Shown here piece by piece: positions 16,551-26,098 of a DNA stretch of 64,000 bases. The notes beneath the pieces were generated by a model that was not told where the DNA came from, did not search any database, and worked only from the letters and a program-made list of their open reading frames with translations. Position numbers and translations under genes: made by a program. This DNA comes from Rhodoplanes sp963724735 (GTDB taxonomy: Bacteria > Pseudomonadota > Alphaproteobacteria > Rhizobiales > Xanthobacteraceae), in assembly GCA_963724735.1 (NCBI GenBank), contig CAVRVX010000030.1:1-64000 (forward strand), read 5' to 3'. The number at the start of each line of letters is the position of its first letter. The first letter of the stretch is position 1.

Positions 16551-17903
16551 ATGGCGAACAAGTATTTCGGGACTGACGGCATTCGTGGCCGGGCGAACGG
16601 CGTGATCACGGCGCATCTCGCACTGAGCGTCGGCCAGGCGACGGGCCTGCTATTCCGTCGCGGCGAGCACCGCAACCGGGTGGTGATCGGCAAGGACACG
16701 CGACTCTCCGGCTATATGATCGAAACGGCGCTGGTGGCGGGCTTCACGTCCGTTGGGCTTGACGTGCTGCTGCTCGGTCCGATGCCGACGCCGGCCGTGG
16801 CGATGCTCACCCGCTCCATGCGGGCCGACGTCGGGGTGATGATTTCCGCCTCGCACAATCCGTACGACGACAACGGCATCAAGCTGTTCGGCCCGGACGG
16901 TTACAAGCTCTCAGACGAGATGGAGGAGGAGATCGAGACCCTGGTCGACTCCGACCTCACGAAGAAGCTCGCCAAGTCGGCTGCGCTCGGACGCGCCAAG
17001 CGCATCGAAGGCGTGCACGACCGCTACATCGAGTTCGCGAAGCGCACGCTGCCGCGCACGCTGTCCTTGGAAGGTCTGCGCGTGGTGGTCGATTGCGCCA
17101 ACGGCGCGGCCTATCGTGTGGCGCCCGAGGCCCTGTGGGAGCTCGGCGCCGAGGTCATCTCGATTGGCGTCGAGCCCGACGGCTTCAATATCAACCGCGA
17201 TTGCGGCTCGACCGCGCCTGCCGCGCTGATGGCGAAGGTGCGCGAGATGCGCGCCGATGTCGGGATTGCGCTCGACGGCGACGCCGATCGCGTCGTCATG
17301 GTGGACGAGTGCGGTCACCTCATCGACGGCGACCAGCTGCTTGCGGTCATCGCGGAGAGTTGGAAGGAAGACGGGCGGCTCTCGCAGCCCGGCCTGGTCG
17401 CAACCATCATGAGCAATCTCGGCCTGGAGCGACACCTCCAGTCGGTCGGGCTCTCGGTGGTGCGCACCCCGGTCGGCGACCGCTACGTGCTCGAAGAGAT
17501 GCGCGCCCGCGGGCACAATCTCGGCGGCGAGCCCTCCGGCCACATCATCCTGTCGGACTACGCGACGACCGGCGACGGCTTCGTCGCCGCGCTGCAGGTT
17601 CTGGCGGTGGTCAAGAAGCTCGGGCAGCCGGTCTCGCAGGTGTGCCACCGCTTCGATCCGCTGCCGCAGGTGACCAAGAACGTGCGCTACCGCAACGGCA
17701 AGGAGAAGCCGACCGAGCACGCCAAGGTTCGCCACGCGATCGCCGAAGCCGAGCAGCGCCTCAACGGCCAGGGCCGGCTGATCGTCCGGCCGTCCGGGAC
17801 GGAGCCGGTGATCCGCGTCACCGGCGAAGGCGACGATCCCGAGCTGGTCGAGGCGTTGGTGGACGGCATCGTCGAGGCGCTGCGCGACGTCACCGCGGGG
17901 TGA
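16551..17903 (+). CDS. glmM: Phosphoglucosamine mutase
   Basis: 450-residue cytoplasmic enzyme turning glucosamine-6-phosphate into glucosamine-1-phosphate for UDP-GlcNAc, peptidoglycan and lipopolysaccharide synthesis. The phosphoserine loop ISASHNPYDDNG carries Ser101; the Mg2+ site ALDGDADRVVM and the sugar-phosphate motif GGEPSGHIILSD are present, and the C-terminal phosphate-binding RPSGTEPVIRVTGEG closes the protein. Length is standard. In many Rhizobiales glmM follows ftsH and folP; here it follows a small protein gene instead. Its stop overlaps the GTG of the DUF429 gene. Confidence 0.97.
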   Translation: MANKYFGTDGIRGRANGVITAHLALSVGQATGLLFRRGEHRNRVVIGKDTRLSGYMIETALVAGFTSVGLDVLLLGPMPTPAVAMLTRSMRADVGVMISASHNPYDDNGIKLFGPDGYKLSDEMEEEIETLVDSDLTKKLAKSAALGRAKRIEGVHDRYIEFAKRTLPRTLSLEGLRVVVDCANGAAYRVAPEALWELGAEVISIGVEPDGFNINRDCGSTAPAALMAKVREMRADVGIALDGDADRVVMVDECGHLIDGDQLLAVIAESWKEDGRLSQPGLVATIMSNLGLERHLQSVGLSVVRTPVGDRYVLEEMRARGHNLGGEPSGHIILSDYATTGDGFVAALQVLAVVKKLGQPVSQVCHRFDPLPQVTKNVRYRNGKEKPTEHAKVRHAIAEAEQRLNGQGRLIVRPSGTEPVIRVTGEGDDPELVEALVDGIVEALRDVTAG

Positions 17904-18709
17904 GCTTGGGATTTACGCGTGCCGTGCTTGGAATCGACGCGGCATGGACCCCCAATCGGCCAAGCGGCGTCGCGCTTGCGGCCGAATGTGCCGATGGCTG
18001 GCGACTGCTTGCGGCTGAGGCGTCGTATCAGCGCTTTCAAGATCGAGCCGACGGTCATTTGTTTACGGGGCCCGCGTTAGGCTCACCACCTAATCCGCGT
18101 GCAGTGCTTACTGCGGCTTCTTCGCTGCTAAACGGAAATTCCGTTGATCTGGTTGCTGTCGATATTCCGCTGGCACGCCAGCCGATAGTCGGGCGGCGTG
18201 CCTCTGACGACGCGGTCTCCAAGGCATACGGGGCTCGTAAGTGTGGAACGCACACTCCGAATGCCTCGCGCCCGGGCCGTATCAGCGTCGAGTTTAGGGA
18301 GGGCTTCGAGAAAGCAGGCTATCCCTTGCTGACAAGCACAATCGAGCCCCCCGGTCTCATCGAGGTCTATCCTCATCCGGCGCTCGTGGAGCTGTCAGGC
18401 GCGTCAGAGCGCCTGCGGTACAAAGCCTCCCGGGCAAGAAGCTATTGGCCATCGACTACCCCAGCGGAGTGGCGTTCCCGGCTGTATTGCCAATGGCGCA
18501 AGATCGTGTCGTTGCTCGATCGAAAGATTGCCGGTGTGGCGAACCGCATGCTGAACCCAGACCTTAACGCGAAGGGCGCGGAGCTGAAAGCCTACGAAGA
18601 CACGCTCGACGCCATCGTCTGTGCGTGGGTTGCAATTTGCGCGCTTGAGGAAAGAGCCAGGCCGTTCGGCGACGAGGACTCGGCCATCTGGATTCCGATT
18701 CGGAGCTAG
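17900..18709 (+). CDS. DUF429-family protein
   Basis: 269-residue protein of the DUF429 family, predicted RNase H-like fold nuclease-type proteins without known substrate. Family signs: AVLGIDAAWTPNRPSGVAL near the start (acidic residue after the first strand), VAVDIPLARQPIVGRRASDDAVSKAYGARKCGTHTPN, EVYPHPALVEL, and KAYEDTLDAIVCAWVA. GTG at 17900 overlaps the glmM stop. GC and codon use are somewhat less biased than glmM, hinting at a different history. Confidence 0.8.
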   Translation: MSLGFTRAVLGIDAAWTPNRPSGVALAAECADGWRLLAAEASYQRFQDRADGHLFTGPALGSPPNPRAVLTAASSLLNGNSVDLVAVDIPLARQPIVGRRASDDAVSKAYGARKCGTHTPNASRPGRISVEFREGFEKAGYPLLTSTIEPPGLIEVYPHPALVELSGASERLRYKASRARSYWPSTTPAEWRSRLYCQWRKIVSLLDRKIAGVANRMLNPDLNAKGAELKAYEDTLDAIVCAWVAICALEERARPFGDEDSAIWIPIRS

Positions 18710-18818
18710 GCTTTTGTCATAGCGCCGCACGCCGCAATGCCTACCGGCTGCTCTGCCTCGAACTCTTGCCTCCGGCGTACCGCTACATACATCTGGCGCA
18801 TTCCTCCCACGCGCCATT

Positions 18819-19574
18819 ATGACCGATACGCCCACCGCCATCGTCGTCGACCGCCTCGTCAAGGTGTACCAGAGCGGCACGGCGGTCGCGGGCGTGTCGT
18901 TCGCCCTGCCGGTCGGCTCGATCACTGGGCTGCTGGGCGGCAACGGAGCGGGCAAGACCACGACCATCGCGATGATCATGGGCCTCGTCACGCCGACCTC
19001 CGGCGCGGTCACGGTGCTGGGGGCGGAGATGCCGCGCCACCGCTATCGCGTGCTGCACCGGATGAACTTCGAAAGCCCCTATGTCGAAATGCCCATGCGC
19101 CTGACGGTGCGGCAAAACCTGACGGTGTTCGCAAGGCTTTACGGGGTCGAGCGGATCGCCGAGCGGATCACGGAGCTGGCGGATGAGCTCGATCTTGGCG
19201 ACCTGCTCCACCGGCCGACCGGCAAGCTCTCGGCGGGCCAGAAAACGCGGGTTTCCCTCGCCAAGGCGCTCCTCAACCGGCCGGAGGTGCTGCTGCTCGA
19301 CGAGCCCACCGCCTCGCTCGATCCCGACACCGCCGACTGGGTGCGCGGGCATCTTGAACGCTACCGGGTCGAGCGCCGCGCCACCGTGCTGCTCGCCTCC
19401 CACAACATGGCCGAGGTCGAGCGCCTGTGCGAGCGCGTGATCATCATGAAACTGGGCAAGATCGAGGACGACGACACGCCCGCGGCGCTGCTCGCGCGCT
19501 ACGGCCGGGCGACGCTGGAAGAGGTCTTCCTCGACGTCGCGCGCGGCCGGCAGAATCTGGAGGCCGCCCAGTGA
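18819..19574 (+). CDS. ABC transporter ATP-binding protein
   Basis: 251-residue nucleotide-binding subunit of an ABC-2 type exporter. Walker A GGNGAGKT is at 40-47, signature LSAGQKTRVSLAKAL, Walker B LLLDEPTASLD, and switch histidine in LLASHNMAEVE. The C-terminal segment continues past the core into LLARYGRATLEEVFLDVARG, usual for drug/polysaccharide or Na+-type exporters. It overlaps the permease gene by four bases (GTGA). Confidence 0.93.
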   Translation: MTDTPTAIVVDRLVKVYQSGTAVAGVSFALPVGSITGLLGGNGAGKTTTIAMIMGLVTPTSGAVTVLGAEMPRHRYRVLHRMNFESPYVEMPMRLTVRQNLTVFARLYGVERIAERITELADELDLGDLLHRPTGKLSAGQKTRVSLAKALLNRPEVLLLDEPTASLDPDTADWVRGHLERYRVERRATVLLASHNMAEVERLCERVIIMKLGKIEDDDTPAALLARYGRATLEEVFLDVARGRQNLEAAQ

Positions 19575-20389
19575 GCGCGCGCAATCCGGAAACGGGCATC
19601 TCCGTCTATCGCATTGCGGCGATGGTCGAGCGCTACTGGTATCTGCTGCGCTCGTCCTGGCCGCGCCTGATCGAGATCGTCTATTGGCCCGCGGTGCAGA
19701 TGCTGACGTGGGGCTTCCTGCAGCTCTACGTGGCGCAGACGGACAGCTTCTTCGCCCGCGCCGGCGGCACGTTCATCGGCGCCGTGCTCCTGTGGGACAT
19801 ATTGTTTCGCGGCCAGCTCGGCTTCTCGGTGTCGTTTCTCGAGGAAATGTGGTCGCGCAACCTCGCCAATCTGATGATGAGCCCGCTCAAGCCGGCGGAA
19901 TTCGTCATTTCGCTCATGATCATGAGCGTGGTGCGGCTGCTGATCGGGATGATCCCGGTCTCGCTGTTGGCGATCGCCTTCTTCGGGTTCAACCTTTACG
20001 GCTTCGGGCTCGCGCTGGCGGCGTTTTTCGCCAATCTCATCCTGACGAGCTGGGCGGTAGGGATTTTCGTCTCGGGCCTGATTATTCGGAATGGCCTGGG
20101 AGCGGAAAATCTCGCCTGGACCATCATGTTCATCCTTCTGCCGCTGACCTGCGTTTACTACCCCGTCGCGGTGCTTCCGACCTTCCTCCAATATGTCGCC
20201 TGGGCGCTGCCGCCCACCTACGTCTTCGAGGGCATGCGGGCGCTTTTGATCGAGCATGTTTTCCGCGCCGATCTGATGCTGCAAGCCTTTGCGCTGAATA
20301 TAGTTTTCTTCACCGCGGGAGCGCTCGCCTTCCTCCAATTGCTCAACAGCGCCCGCCGCCACGGCTCACTGTTGCAAACGGGGGAGTAG
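19571..20389 (+). CDS. ABC-2 type permease
   Basis: 272-residue membrane subunit pairing with the ATPase just upstream. Six membrane segments are visible, and the ABC-2 signature LPPTYVFEGMRALL lies between the fifth and sixth. GTG at 19571 overlaps the ATPase stop, so the two are coupled. Substrate cannot be inferred; no periplasmic or outer-membrane partner is nearby. The IS3 element begins 105 bases downstream. Confidence 0.9.
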   Translation: MSARNPETGISVYRIAAMVERYWYLLRSSWPRLIEIVYWPAVQMLTWGFLQLYVAQTDSFFARAGGTFIGAVLLWDILFRGQLGFSVSFLEEMWSRNLANLMMSPLKPAEFVISLMIMSVVRLLIGMIPVSLLAIAFFGFNLYGFGLALAAFFANLILTSWAVGIFVSGLIIRNGLGAENLAWTIMFILLPLTCVYYPVAVLPTFLQYVAWALPPTYVFEGMRALLIEHVFRADLMLQAFALNIVFFTAGALAFLQLLNSARRHGSLLQTGE

Positions 20390-20555
20390 GGCGTCCAGAA
20401 GCTTCGTGTTTAGGCCAGAGGCGGCGATGCGATCGGCGATTTCGCGGCCGGGACCGCTGTTTTTCATCATCGCGTTGTACTGCGGCCCGGTTTTGAGACA
20501 CCCGGCTGAGCTCATGTTGCCAGCCGTCGACCTCGGTGGCCGAGTATGGCTGGAT

Positions 20556-20623
20556 GGCAGGTCCTGTAAAGGCGGTCCTGCGGCCCCCGCCTTCGGCGGC
20601 TGACGGCCTTGACAGGACCTGCC
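20556..20623. repeat. Inverted repeat GGCAGGTCCTGT/ACAGGACCTGCC inside IS3 tail
   Basis: Perfect 12-base arms at 20556-20567 and 20612-20623 enclosing 44 bases that are themselves GC-rich and able to pair (GCGGCCCCCGCCTTCGGCGGC). It lies between orfB and the left end of the IS. Could be a transcription stop or a remnant of another small element. Confidence 0.55.
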
Positions 20624-20692
20624 ACCCAACCATCGTTTGCCACCAAGAATTCGACGGCCAGGAGCGGCTGAAGTGCACGCAAGCGCCCCTGC

Positions 20693-21607
20693 TCAGGCGG
20701 CCAACTTTAAATCGGCCGTTGTGTTCGGATCAAGCCTGCATTGATCGGCTCGCACCTGGGCTGGGGTACGATAGCCGTGCCGAGCGACGAGCCAAGTTTC
20801 GTTGTAGCGAGCCGCGAACTCGACGAGTGCGGCTCGCAGCTCTTCGATGGTGTCGAAGGTTCTCACCCACAGCAGGTTCTCTTTCAAGGTTCGGATGAAG
20901 CGCTCTGCGACGCCGTTGCCCTCGGGCTGTCGCACGAAGGAGGGCGAAGCTTCGATCCCCAGGCATTCGATCTCGTCCTGGAAATCGCCGGACATGTAGT
21001 TGGAGCCATGATCGTGACGCAGCTTCAATCCACACGCCACCCCGGGCGCGATGGCTCCGAAGCAGCGATGCACCCCCTGGCGCACCGGCTCCAAGGCCTC
21101 GAAGCGATTGGCCGACCGCGATGCATGAATGCCAACGACTTCCGAGTTGGCGTGTTCCACGGCGACGAAGACATTGGCTCGGCCTTCCCGGATGGTGATC
21201 GTCTGCGTCATGTCTGTTCCCCACATTTCATTGACCTTGTCGGTGATGATCGTCCCATCGTGTGGCTTGGTCTCGGTGCGTCCAACGCGGTGCGGCGCAA
21301 GCAGGCCGTTCTCGCGCATCACCCGTCGCACACGACGGGGGCTCGCGCGAACGCCAGCAAAGCGCAACCGCGCCCATAACTTGCGGTAGCCCTCGCCGTG
21401 AAGGCGGGAGGCGGCTATGTGCTGGCGGATATGCTCTGCCAGTTCCGCGTCCGAGCATGCGCCGACCGGACCAGGGCGACGGGCGATCGTGTTCGGCGGC
21501 GTCTCCTTGAGAGAGCGATAGACGCTGGCGCGCGAGATCTTCCACACCCGCGCGACGCGCGCCATGCCATAACAGCGAGCCAAGGAGGGCGAGAGTGTCT
21601 GGCTCAT
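20693..21607 (-). CDS. IS3-family transposase OrfB
   Basis: 304-residue catalytic half with the rve integrase core. The DDE residues are visible: Asp in EMWGTDMTQT, Asp in LRHDHGSNYMSGDF, Glu in GNGVAERFIRTLKEN. It starts with ATG at 21607 overlapping the orfA stop, preceded by AGGAGG about seven bases upstream, so it can be made on its own by coupling besides any frameshift fusion to OrfA. Confidence 0.9.
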   Translation of the reverse strand: MSQTLSPSLARCYGMARVARVWKISRASVYRSLKETPPNTIARRPGPVGACSDAELAEHIRQHIAASRLHGEGYRKLWARLRFAGVRASPRRVRRVMRENGLLAPHRVGRTETKPHDGTIITDKVNEMWGTDMTQTITIREGRANVFVAVEHANSEVVGIHASRSANRFEALEPVRQGVHRCFGAIAPGVACGLKLRHDHGSNYMSGDFQDEIECLGIEASPSFVRQPEGNGVAERFIRTLKENLLWVRTFDTIEELRAALVEFAARYNETWLVARHGYRTPAQVRADQCRLDPNTTADLKLAA

Positions 21608-22005
21608 CGTCTCGACCTCCTGTGGGCCAAAGGGCGTTTACCCTCCAGCGCCTCGATCTTGGCGTAGAGAACTTCGTTGTCCATGGTGATCTCGCCCACC
21701 TTGGATTTCAGACGGGCGATCTCGTCGTCGCGGTCATCGCGTTCGCGTTCTTTCAGGGCTGTAGCCGCGCCTGCGAGCGCGCGCTCGCGCCACTCGCTGA
21801 GCCTGGCGATCGAGACAGTCGTCTCCCGCGCCACCAGTTCCAGCGGCTCGCCGCGCAACAGTCGCGCGACAATCGCCATCTTGCGCTGAACAGAAAAGCG
21901 CTTGGGGCCATTCCCGTCGACCCCCGAACCGCCCACGCCAGCTTTGGGGGAGCGCTCCGGCGCCCCTTCGGGCTTGCGACCGTCATCATTCGTCATGTGT
22001 AACAC
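21604..22005 (-). CDS. IS3-family transposase OrfA
   Basis: 133-residue helix-turn-helix subunit: KRFSVQRKMAIVARLLRGEPLELVARET followed by a coiled-coil (IARLKSKVGEITMDNEVLYAKIEALEGK). The start could be the second Met. It provides end-binding for the element and overlaps orfB by four bases. Confidence 0.88.
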   Translation of the reverse strand: MLHMTNDDGRKPEGAPERSPKAGVGGSGVDGNGPKRFSVQRKMAIVARLLRGEPLELVARETTVSIARLSEWRERALAGAATALKERERDDRDDEIARLKSKVGEITMDNEVLYAKIEALEGKRPLAHRRSRR

Positions 22006-22220
22006 TCCGGTTGAGGTTCAATTTACCTCAGCCGGGTGTCTCAATTATCCGTGCCGCACCCCATTTTCATCATCGCGTCGACTAAGTCGCGACAATTTCT
22101 GTTGCGTAGCACAACAATTCTATTCCGGAGTTTCCCCAAGTAGCGACGGGCTGCATCATTGATCTAGAATAAAAAATATCATTGCAGCAGCGCTTAATAT
22201 AAGTCGTTAGGAGTAAAATC

Positions 22221-23513
22221 ATGACCATCAGCGATATCGGCGGGCCGGCGCCTTTTGCAGGCAACGGCGACGTTGGCCTATCCTCTCCGCTCTATTGGCT
22301 GTACGAGATGACCCACGCGGCGCTCAATCCCTCGCGGGCCATCGCCGACGCGACGCGGCTCTATTTCAACAATCCCGCCAATCCACTTTCCCAGACGACC
22401 ATCGGCAAGTCGGTGGCGGCCGCCTGCGAGCTGTTTGAGCGCGCGACCCGCCGCTACAGCCAGCCGGAATGGGGGATCAGCGAGACGGTGGTGGGCGACA
22501 AGACCGTGCCGGTCCGCATCGAGGCGGTGTGGGAGCGGCCGTTCTGCCGGCTTCTGCATTTCGATCGGGCGGTGGGATTCGACCATCGGCCGGACCCGCG
22601 CGTGCTGATCGTCGCGCCCATGTCCGGGCATTACGCCACGCTTCTGCGCGGAACTGTGCAGGCGATGCTCCCGGATCACGACGTCTACGTCACCGAGTGG
22701 GTCGATGCCCGCATGGTCCCAATCAACGAGGGACCCTTCGATCTCGACGACTATATCGACTACCTGATTGCGATGCTGCATCTGCTCGGCAGCGACACGC
22801 ATGTGATCGCCGTGTGTCAGCCCTCCGTCGCCGTGCTGGCGGCGATTTCGCTGATGGAGGCGAACGGCGACGACCACGTGCCCGAGTCGATGACCCTGAT
22901 GGGCGGCCCGGTCGACACGCGCGTCAGCCCGACGGCGGTCAACAAGGTTGCGGAAAAACGCGGCATCGAGTGGTTCCGACGAAACGTCATCACCAAAGTG
23001 CCGTTCCCCAATCCGGGCGCCATGCGCGACGTCTATCCCGGCTTCCTCCACCTCAACGGCTTCATGTCGATGAACTTCGATCGGCATATCGAGGCGCACG
23101 GCAAGCTGTTCATGCATCTGATCAAGGGGGACGGGGATTCGGCGGCGGCCCATCGCGGTTTCTATGACGAGTATATGGCGGTCATGGACCTTGCCGCCGA
23201 GTTCTATCTGCAGACGATCGATACCGTGTTCATCCGCCACGCTTTGCCGACCGGCCAGATGATGCATCGCGGCTATCGGGTCGACCCGGGCAAGATCAAG
23301 CGCGTCGCTTTGATGACGATCGAGGGCGCGCATGACGACATCACCGGTCCCGGTCAAACGAGAGCCGCGCACGATCTCTGTCCCAACATTCCCGAGCATC
23401 GGCGGGCGCACTGGATGCAGCCGGGCGTCGGCCATTTCGGCGTGTTCAACGGCTCGCGCTTTCGCGCCGAGGTCTTGCCGCGCGTCAGCGCGTTCATCCG
23501 CGCACACGACTGA
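22221..23513 (+). CDS. phaZ: Intracellular polyhydroxyalkanoate (PHB) depolymerase
   Basis: 430-residue alpha/beta-hydrolase that degrades stored PHB granules to 3-hydroxybutyrate. The nucleophile of this intracellular class is a cysteine in a lipase-box-like setting, here Cys199 in VIAVCQPSVAV; the other triad members fit Asp372 or Asp373 in EGAHDDITGPGQT and His405 in GVGHFGVF. The C-terminal PHB-depolymerase region (RRAHWMQPGVGHFGVFNG...) is intact. AGGAG lies about nine bases before ATG 22221. The gene directly follows the IS3 element, so its native promoter may have been altered. Confidence 0.92.
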   Translation: MTISDIGGPAPFAGNGDVGLSSPLYWLYEMTHAALNPSRAIADATRLYFNNPANPLSQTTIGKSVAAACELFERATRRYSQPEWGISETVVGDKTVPVRIEAVWERPFCRLLHFDRAVGFDHRPDPRVLIVAPMSGHYATLLRGTVQAMLPDHDVYVTEWVDARMVPINEGPFDLDDYIDYLIAMLHLLGSDTHVIAVCQPSVAVLAAISLMEANGDDHVPESMTLMGGPVDTRVSPTAVNKVAEKRGIEWFRRNVITKVPFPNPGAMRDVYPGFLHLNGFMSMNFDRHIEAHGKLFMHLIKGDGDSAAAHRGFYDEYMAVMDLAAEFYLQTIDTVFIRHALPTGQMMHRGYRVDPGKIKRVALMTIEGAHDDITGPGQTRAAHDLCPNIPEHRRAHWMQPGVGHFGVFNGSRFRAEVLPRVSAFIRAHD

Positions 23514-23575
23514 GCCGATCAGGCATCTCGATTGGAGCGCGCGCCGGTTGCGCGGGCGCGATGATTTTCTATTGC

Positions 23576-24560
23576 TTAATCCGGCAGTCGGAACCAGTCC
23601 GCGATGTAGCGGTTCGCGCGAATGCGCCTGCGATGATTTGGCTTGTCGTAGACAATGAGGATTCCATCCCCGCCCTGATATTTGAGGCAGCATATTCCTT
23701 CCGGCTTTTCCCCGTCGCTTGTCCAGTCGTCAAGGATCGGTTCGTCAAGGTCCTGCACGGCGTCGGTTGCGCGCGGCCTCCAGCGATGAATGCGGAATGG
23801 CCCGACGGCCGAGCTGACTGGTCCGGCGAGCACGAGGAGGTCGCTTCCAAAATGGGCGAGATCGCGAACTCCCAAACCGCCGAGGTTCAGGAAGTGGATC
23901 ACCGGCTCATCGCCGCCAATGCGAAGCGCGTCTTTAATCGGGACCTCTATCACGACGGCGAAGCTGTCGATCAAGGGGCCGCGCAAGCCGAGCATGATTT
24001 TGTCTTTGACGATCACCATGCCTTCGATGTCGAGGCCGTTCTCTTTGCTCGGCAAATTTATGAAATCGGAAAGAAAGGGGTTTTTCGCCAAGCGCTCGCG
24101 TAAGCTTCCCTTGCCTTCAAACGGTAGCGTTTGACCCGCAGCAACGAGCGCGCCGCCGTTCCCCTTCAGGTCGATGCTCCCGAACAGGCATCGGCTTCGC
24201 CGCGAAACAATGTCCGGTTTGAGGACACTTGGCGTGTCCTTATCCGGCTTTTTCCGCACCCGGCAATGAGAGCCGCAGACCCACAACCGTCCGTCGGCAA
24301 TATCGATCGACTCGATATCGGTTTCTTCGCTGTCTTTTCGGCCCGGAATGTCTTTGAATACGTCGTCGAGACAAATCTGCCGATGAAACCGATATCGGTC
24401 GCCGTCGATTTTGAGGCACTCGACCGTGCGCCCCCTCATCGCTCGCCGTCCACAAGTATTTCCCGTTGCCGACGACGGTCGACAAATTGTCGAGGAGCTC
24501 CGGCGTCTCCGCCGCCTCCGCATAGTCGAGCACAATCGATTCGAAATGCCGCGCCGACAT
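23576..24560 (-). pseudogene. DUF3616 protein gene with a frameshift near its 5' end
   Basis: Two frames must be joined to give one protein. The first, from ATG 24560, reads MSARHFESIVLDYAEAAETP... to GNGKYLWTASDEG; the second continues RTVECLKIDGDRYRFHRQICLDDVF to ...RYIADWFRLPD. The switch falls at a run of five G (minus strand, near 24435-24440). Seen in the second part: ESIDIADGRLWVCGSHC, GLDIEGMVIVKDKIMLGLRGP, and VRDLAHFGSDLLVLAGPVS, typical of the DUF3616 beta-propeller-like family of unknown function. It is convergent with phaZ. Either a true single-base indel or a sequencing error in the homopolymer. Confidence 0.7.
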
Positions 24561-24675
24561 CGTGCATCCCTCCTGCCGCTTTGATCTTTGGAAACCTACG
24601 GCATTCGCTCTGAGGTTGCCTAGTCTGAATTCTTCTCCCGCGTTTGTTCTGGCTAAGGGGAATCGGGTGAAGGAC

Positions 24676-24956
24676 TTATGCGGCGAGGAGGCTTGCGAGG
24701 AAGTCGTCGTCCCATGCGGCGGTTTTGCGCCTGAGGCGGAGCGAATCTTTGCCGGGGGCTTTTCGGATCAGGTTGTGGGCAAAGTGTTTGAGGGTTGTGA
24801 AGTTGGCGGGCGCATGATCGGTGCGGATGCGGCATTCATCGTCGCGGAACACCATGTCCATCACCCAGTGCAGGCTGTTTTCGATCGCCCAATGACTTCG
24901 GATGACGGGGCCGAGCTGGCTTGCGAGACTTGTCAGCGAAGTGATGTATACCAGTT
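24676..24956 (-). mobile_element. ISAs1-family transposase remnant (C-terminal end)
   Basis: Open frame in one phase giving YITSLTSLASQLGPVIRSHW, then AIENSLHWVMDMVFRDDE, ending in KTAAWDDDFLASLLAA and a stop. The ENSLHWVMDMVFRDDECRIR block with its catalytic Glu is diagnostic of the ISAs1 / H-repeat transposases. Everything upstream of this last quarter is gone; the cut at about 24956 abuts an IS630 remnant. Confidence 0.8.
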
Positions 24957-24963
24957 AATGAGA

Positions 24964-25384
24964 TGACCCGAAAATCCTATGGGTTGATGACGCGGATATT
25001 GTCGATGACCGAATTAGAAAGGTCTGAACAATTCCCGGGACCTGTTCACGCAAAAAACTGAGCGACGCATCGGCGAACTGGGCGCAAGTTGCGATAGCAC
25101 TTGTTGTGAGTGACGTTTCTGTGCATGAGGCCCCATAACCGTTCGATCGGGTTCAAGTGCGGGCAATACGTTGGGATGAAGTGCAGCTTGATGCGTCGTC
25201 CCGGCAGGGCCAACCATTCCTGCACGAGCTTGGCATGATGATAACGCGCGTTGTCCAAGAAAACATGGATGAGCGCCAACATCGGATAGAGCGCCTCGAT
25301 CGATTGCAGCAGCCTGATCGTCGAGGCTGGCCGCCGACAAGCTCGGCGTGTCGGCGGCAGCTCGACCGTCCACCGGCTGTTCAA
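24964..25384 (-). mobile_element. IS630-family transposase remnant
   Basis: C-terminal half of an IS630 transposase: IRLLQSIEALYP, then IHVFLDNARYHHAKLVQEWL with its catalytic Asp, then FIPTYCPHLNPIERLWGLMH with the catalytic Glu. After NKCYRN the frame breaks; the expected tail (CAQFADASLSFLREQVPGI, then SVIDNIRVINP-stop-DFRVIS) needs at least two frame changes and contains a stop. 5' part missing. Not the same element as the IS630 at 26504. Confidence 0.75.
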
Positions 25385-26070
25385 GCTATCGCTATTTCCA
25401 GCGGCTCACCAAGGTCGGGCTCATCAGCCCGGTGTCGAGCGCGGGCTATACGCTGGGCCCTGCGATCATCCAGATGGATCGGCAAATCCAGATCAGCGAT
25501 CCGATGCTGAACGCCGCGCGCGGCGTCATGGCGGAGCTGATCGAATATGCGGCGGAGGGCTCGGTCATCCTGCTCTGCCGCCTGTTCCATGATCGCGTGA
25601 TGTGCATGCACCAGGTGATGGGGCAGGGGCCGCAATCGCCGGTGAGCTACGAGCGCGGCCGGTTGATGCCGCTATTCCGCGGCGCGACCGCGCGAATCAT
25701 TCTCGCCCATCTGCCGACGCGTAATTTGAAGACGCTGTTCGCGCGCAGCGCCGAGGAGATCGCTTCGGCCGGCCTCGGGCACGATTGGACCGAGTTCCGA
25801 CGCAACATGGTCGATCTCCGCCGCGCTGGCTTTTGCATCAGCCGCAGCGAGCTCGACCCCGGCCGCGTCGGCGTCGCCGCGCCGATCTTCAATCACGAGC
25901 GCGCGGTGCTCGGCAGCCTCAGCTTCGTGCTGCCGGAGGCGCGCGCGCACGACACGCTGATCGGACGCCTCGCGCCCCTGACGGTTGCGGGCGCCCGCGA
26001 GATCGAGCGCGCCATGATGCGATCCACCATCACAAGACCGAGTTCGGCGCGGGTGAAACTGGCACGGTAA
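25348..26070 (+). pseudogene. IclR-family regulator, N-terminally truncated
   Basis: About 240 codons. From YRYFQRLTKVGLISPVSSAGY (end of the winged-helix domain) through TLGPAIIQMDRQIQISDPML and the whole effector domain (...RGATARIILAHLP..., ISRSELDPGRVGVAAPIFN, VLGSLSFVLPE) the sequence is regular IclR. The first helices of the DNA-binding domain are replaced by sequence shared with the overlapping IS630 remnant. It reads toward the transhydroxylase-like genes, 28 bases ahead of the large-subunit gene, so it was probably their regulator. A protein without the recognition helix should not bind DNA normally. Confidence 0.72.
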
Positions 26071-26098
26071 GGGCTTGCAGGCCCGGTTGGGAGGAACC

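Larger units (their letters stand above)
20494..22043 (-). mobile_element. IS3-family insertion sequence, complete
   Basis: 1550-base element bounded by inverted repeats TGAGACACCCGGCTGAG at both ends. It carries orfA and orfB on the minus strand. About 200 bases beyond orfB are non-coding and contain a 12-base perfect inverted repeat. No clear 3-4 base target duplication was found (left flank GGTTT, right flank ATTAT). Confidence 0.88.

Noticed and set aside
20366..20629. Minus-strand frame ending YNAMMKNSGPGREIADRIAA...
   Set aside because: Overlaps the end of the permease gene, crosses the IS3 end, and no family is recognised; similarity to a short stretch right of the IS (DAMMKMG) is too weak to claim an interrupted gene.
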